A DNA stretch of 64,000 nt from Mucilaginibacter phenanthrenivorans (GTDB lineage: Bacteria > Bacteroidota > Bacteroidia > Sphingobacteriales > Sphingobacteriaceae): positions 1-64,000 of the forward strand of contig NZ_JAHVAP010000013.1 of assembly GCF_024721155.1 (NCBI RefSeq). Reading direction: 5' to 3'. Position numbers and translations under genes: made by a program. Shown one piece after another: positions 62,600 to 64,000 of this stretch (its first letter is position 1; the number at the start of each line of letters is the position of its first letter). The notes under the pieces are model-generated. The model saw only the letters and a list, made by a program, of their open reading frames with translations, had not been told where the DNA came from and searched no databases.

Positions 62600-64000
62600 G
62601 AAACTCTAAATTCTGTTTTAGGCCCGTCGGCACTAACTGTAATGTTGGCGCTAATGATATCGGCAAATTTTTTTGCGTAATAAAGTCCTATTCCTTGACC
62701 TTTGATCGGATTATCGCTTGCTTCAAACTCAGGATCAATGGGACATCTGTATCCCAATTTAAATATGTCTTTGATGTTTTCTTTCAGTATCTTTTTTCCC
62801 CAATTCGTAATGATGTACCCTATTTCATTTGCCTCAATGAAACACGTAACTTTAATGTGGCCATCAGATTCTTTTTCGTAATATTGACTATAATCAGGGA
62901 CAAGTTGTTGTCGCTGCGCTGGATGATAGCTATACTTTAGTGCATTTCTCATCAAATACATAAAGAGTCCTAAAAAAATCTCATCATTTTGATGGATTTC
63001 ATAATCGCCGATGCTATCGTTCCAATTTTTTACAATTTGTATTTTGAATCTTTTATTCGCATATTCCTTAAATATTGAAATATAACCCTCAATTTCATTT
63101 ACAAATTTGTATGGAATAGACAATTTGGGAAATTTTAGGTTTCTATCGACGTCGTTTGTAATCGTCAATAATTTAAATCTTGAATCTATAAACTCCATAA
63201 GTCGCATAAATTCCTTTGGGCGACTGGTACGTGAATTACGTAGCTCCGTAAGAATTTGGCCTACGCGAATAGTTTGTTCGTATGGCGGAAGATCGAGCAA
63301 TTCGTCTATTTCGACTATCAAAGTATTAGCTTTTTCAAAAGCAAGTTGGACTGGTGTTTCCAATTCATGATAAATCGTAGAAAGCAAATCAGCTTTTTTA
63401 TTCAGGAGTTCGCCTTGTTTTATAAACAATTCTGAGCCTAGCCTATTTATTTGTGGGTATACTATATCTAAATCCTTTGTGATTATTGGCCTGAATTTAG
63501 TATTAGCAAAAGTAATATAGCTCTCATCAATTCCTGGTATTTTAACAATTAGAAAAAAATTTAATTTTAACTCCTCCAAGCTATATAAAAGGTCTTTTTT
63601 AAAAAAATTTTTAAGTATCGCCAAACTATTTTCACTTATTGCGTTTATTTCAGCCGTACTAACAAGTGCTTTAGAAAAATACAATTTCGCGACGTTCTCA
63701 ATCCTTGACGAGGAAACTTCAAATTGAAACGCAATTATTTCGTTATCGCTACTCTTTTTTTCAAAATCCCTAAGATTAAAAAGCTTCTTCAGTTGCATTT
63801 TACCTTCAATAAAATGATCATGCTCGCTAATTCGAGCGACATACTTATCGACATAATTTGTCCAACCTAAAAAGTGAGAACGGCCATCTTTTAATTCACT
63901 GCCCCTAATAATACATGCTTTACAGTTAATCGCATCACTAAGCATGTCAGCATATTCACTAAATTTCGGAGGCTTACTTTTATTGTTCTTCCTTAACTCA
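62587..64000 (-). CDS. Sensor histidine kinase, N-terminus beyond the window
   Basis: At least 452 residues from ATG 63945, but the frame stays open upstream to the window end, reading ELRKNNKSKPPKFSEYAD before that Met, so the true start is probably outside. N-terminal part looks like a GAF-type sensor (INCKACIIRGSELKDGRSHFLGW). HisKA box with STIYHELETP (His about 190), N-box MYLMRNALKYSYHP and the GQGIGLYYAKK loop. Soluble, so it may sense a cytoplasmic cue. Followed by receiver, membrane protein and small protein. Confidence 0.85.
   Translation of the reverse strand, partial: ELRKNNKSKPPKFSEYADMLSDAINCKACIIRGSELKDGRSHFLGWTNYVDKYVARISEHDHFIEGKMQLKKLFNLRDFEKKSSDNEIIAFQFEVSSSRIENVAKLYFSKALVSTAEINAISENSLAILKNFFKKDLLYSLEELKLNFFLIVKIPGIDESYITFANTKFRPIITKDLDIVYPQINRLGSELFIKQGELLNKKADLLSTIYHELETPVQLAFEKANTLIVEIDELLDLPPYEQTIRVGQILTELRNSRTSRPKEFMRLMEFIDSRFKLLTITNDVDRNLKFPKLSIPYKFVNEIEGYISIFKEYANKRFKIQIVKNWNDSIGDYEIHQNDEIFLGLFMYLMRNALKYSYHPAQRQQLVPDYSQYYEKESDGHIKVTCFIEANEIGYIITNWGKKILKENIKDIFKLGYRCPIDPEFEASDNPIKGQGIGLYYAKKFADIISANITVSADGPKTEFRVSWKK

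Overview
The window looks like a chromosome segment of a Sphingobacteriaceae-type Bacteroidota (Mucilaginibacter or Pedobacter-like). This rests on moderate GC, TAnnTTTG-type promoter boxes, carboxypeptidase-regulatory/TonB-plug outer-membrane proteins, a sphingolipid-type desaturase and GG-leader peptides of the EMKNVTGG kind. No rRNA, complete tRNA, CRISPR array or IS transposase was seen.

Region 1 (1-16.2 kb) is mainly core or flexible chromosome. It holds a sphingolipid-type desaturase, a secreted GIN-domain protein, a tripartite RND efflux operon (permease, lipoprotein adaptor, TolC-like channel) next to an OmpR/histidine-kinase pair, an EamA permease, an outer-membrane beta-barrel protein, an NlpC/P60 hydrolase, an MFS transporter and a small two-gene ABC unit.

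Region 2 (16.2-32.6 kb) is the most distinctive part: a secretion cluster for cysteine-rich peptides. Three modular proteins (alpha-2-macroglobulin-like MG domains plus a TonB plug-like domain and a shared C-terminal domain) alternate with a C39-like/VKOR/thioredoxin fusion, two double-glycine-leader peptide genes (one frameshifted), a C39-peptidase ABC exporter and an HlyD-type adaptor. Both peptide genes predict six-cysteine mature peptides. Both are preceded by the same ~75-base leader sequence, which can fold into three hairpins and is of no class I recognise. The likely flow is: precursor, cleavage and export by the C39 ABC/HlyD pair, disulfide formation by VKOR-thioredoxin. The large plug/MG proteins would act at the envelope; their role is unknown.

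Region 3 (32.8-42.8 kb) has ordinary envelope and housekeeping genes: a GT39-like transferase, DUF2911 and DUF3810 proteins, a penicillin-acylase family enzyme, a TfoX-like protein and an ECF sigma factor. They are separated by long imperfect palindromes built from short repeated words.

Region 4 (about 42.9-59.8 kb) is a mobilizable element: HTH/excisionase-like genes at both ends, a VirD4/TraG-type coupling ATPase, a MobF relaxase-helicase, ArdC-like antirestriction protein, DUF2958, Dam-type methylase, RadC-like JAB protein, a primase and many small unknowns. No integrase or mating-pore genes are visible.

Region 5 (59.9-64 kb) has a cytoplasmic papain-like protease and then a 42-base remnant of the 3' part of a tRNA-Val(GAC). 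To its right is a minus-strand operon: histidine kinase (cut by the window end), stand-alone receiver, membrane protein and small protein. The remnant's geometry suggests a second integrated element begins there and continues past 64 kb.
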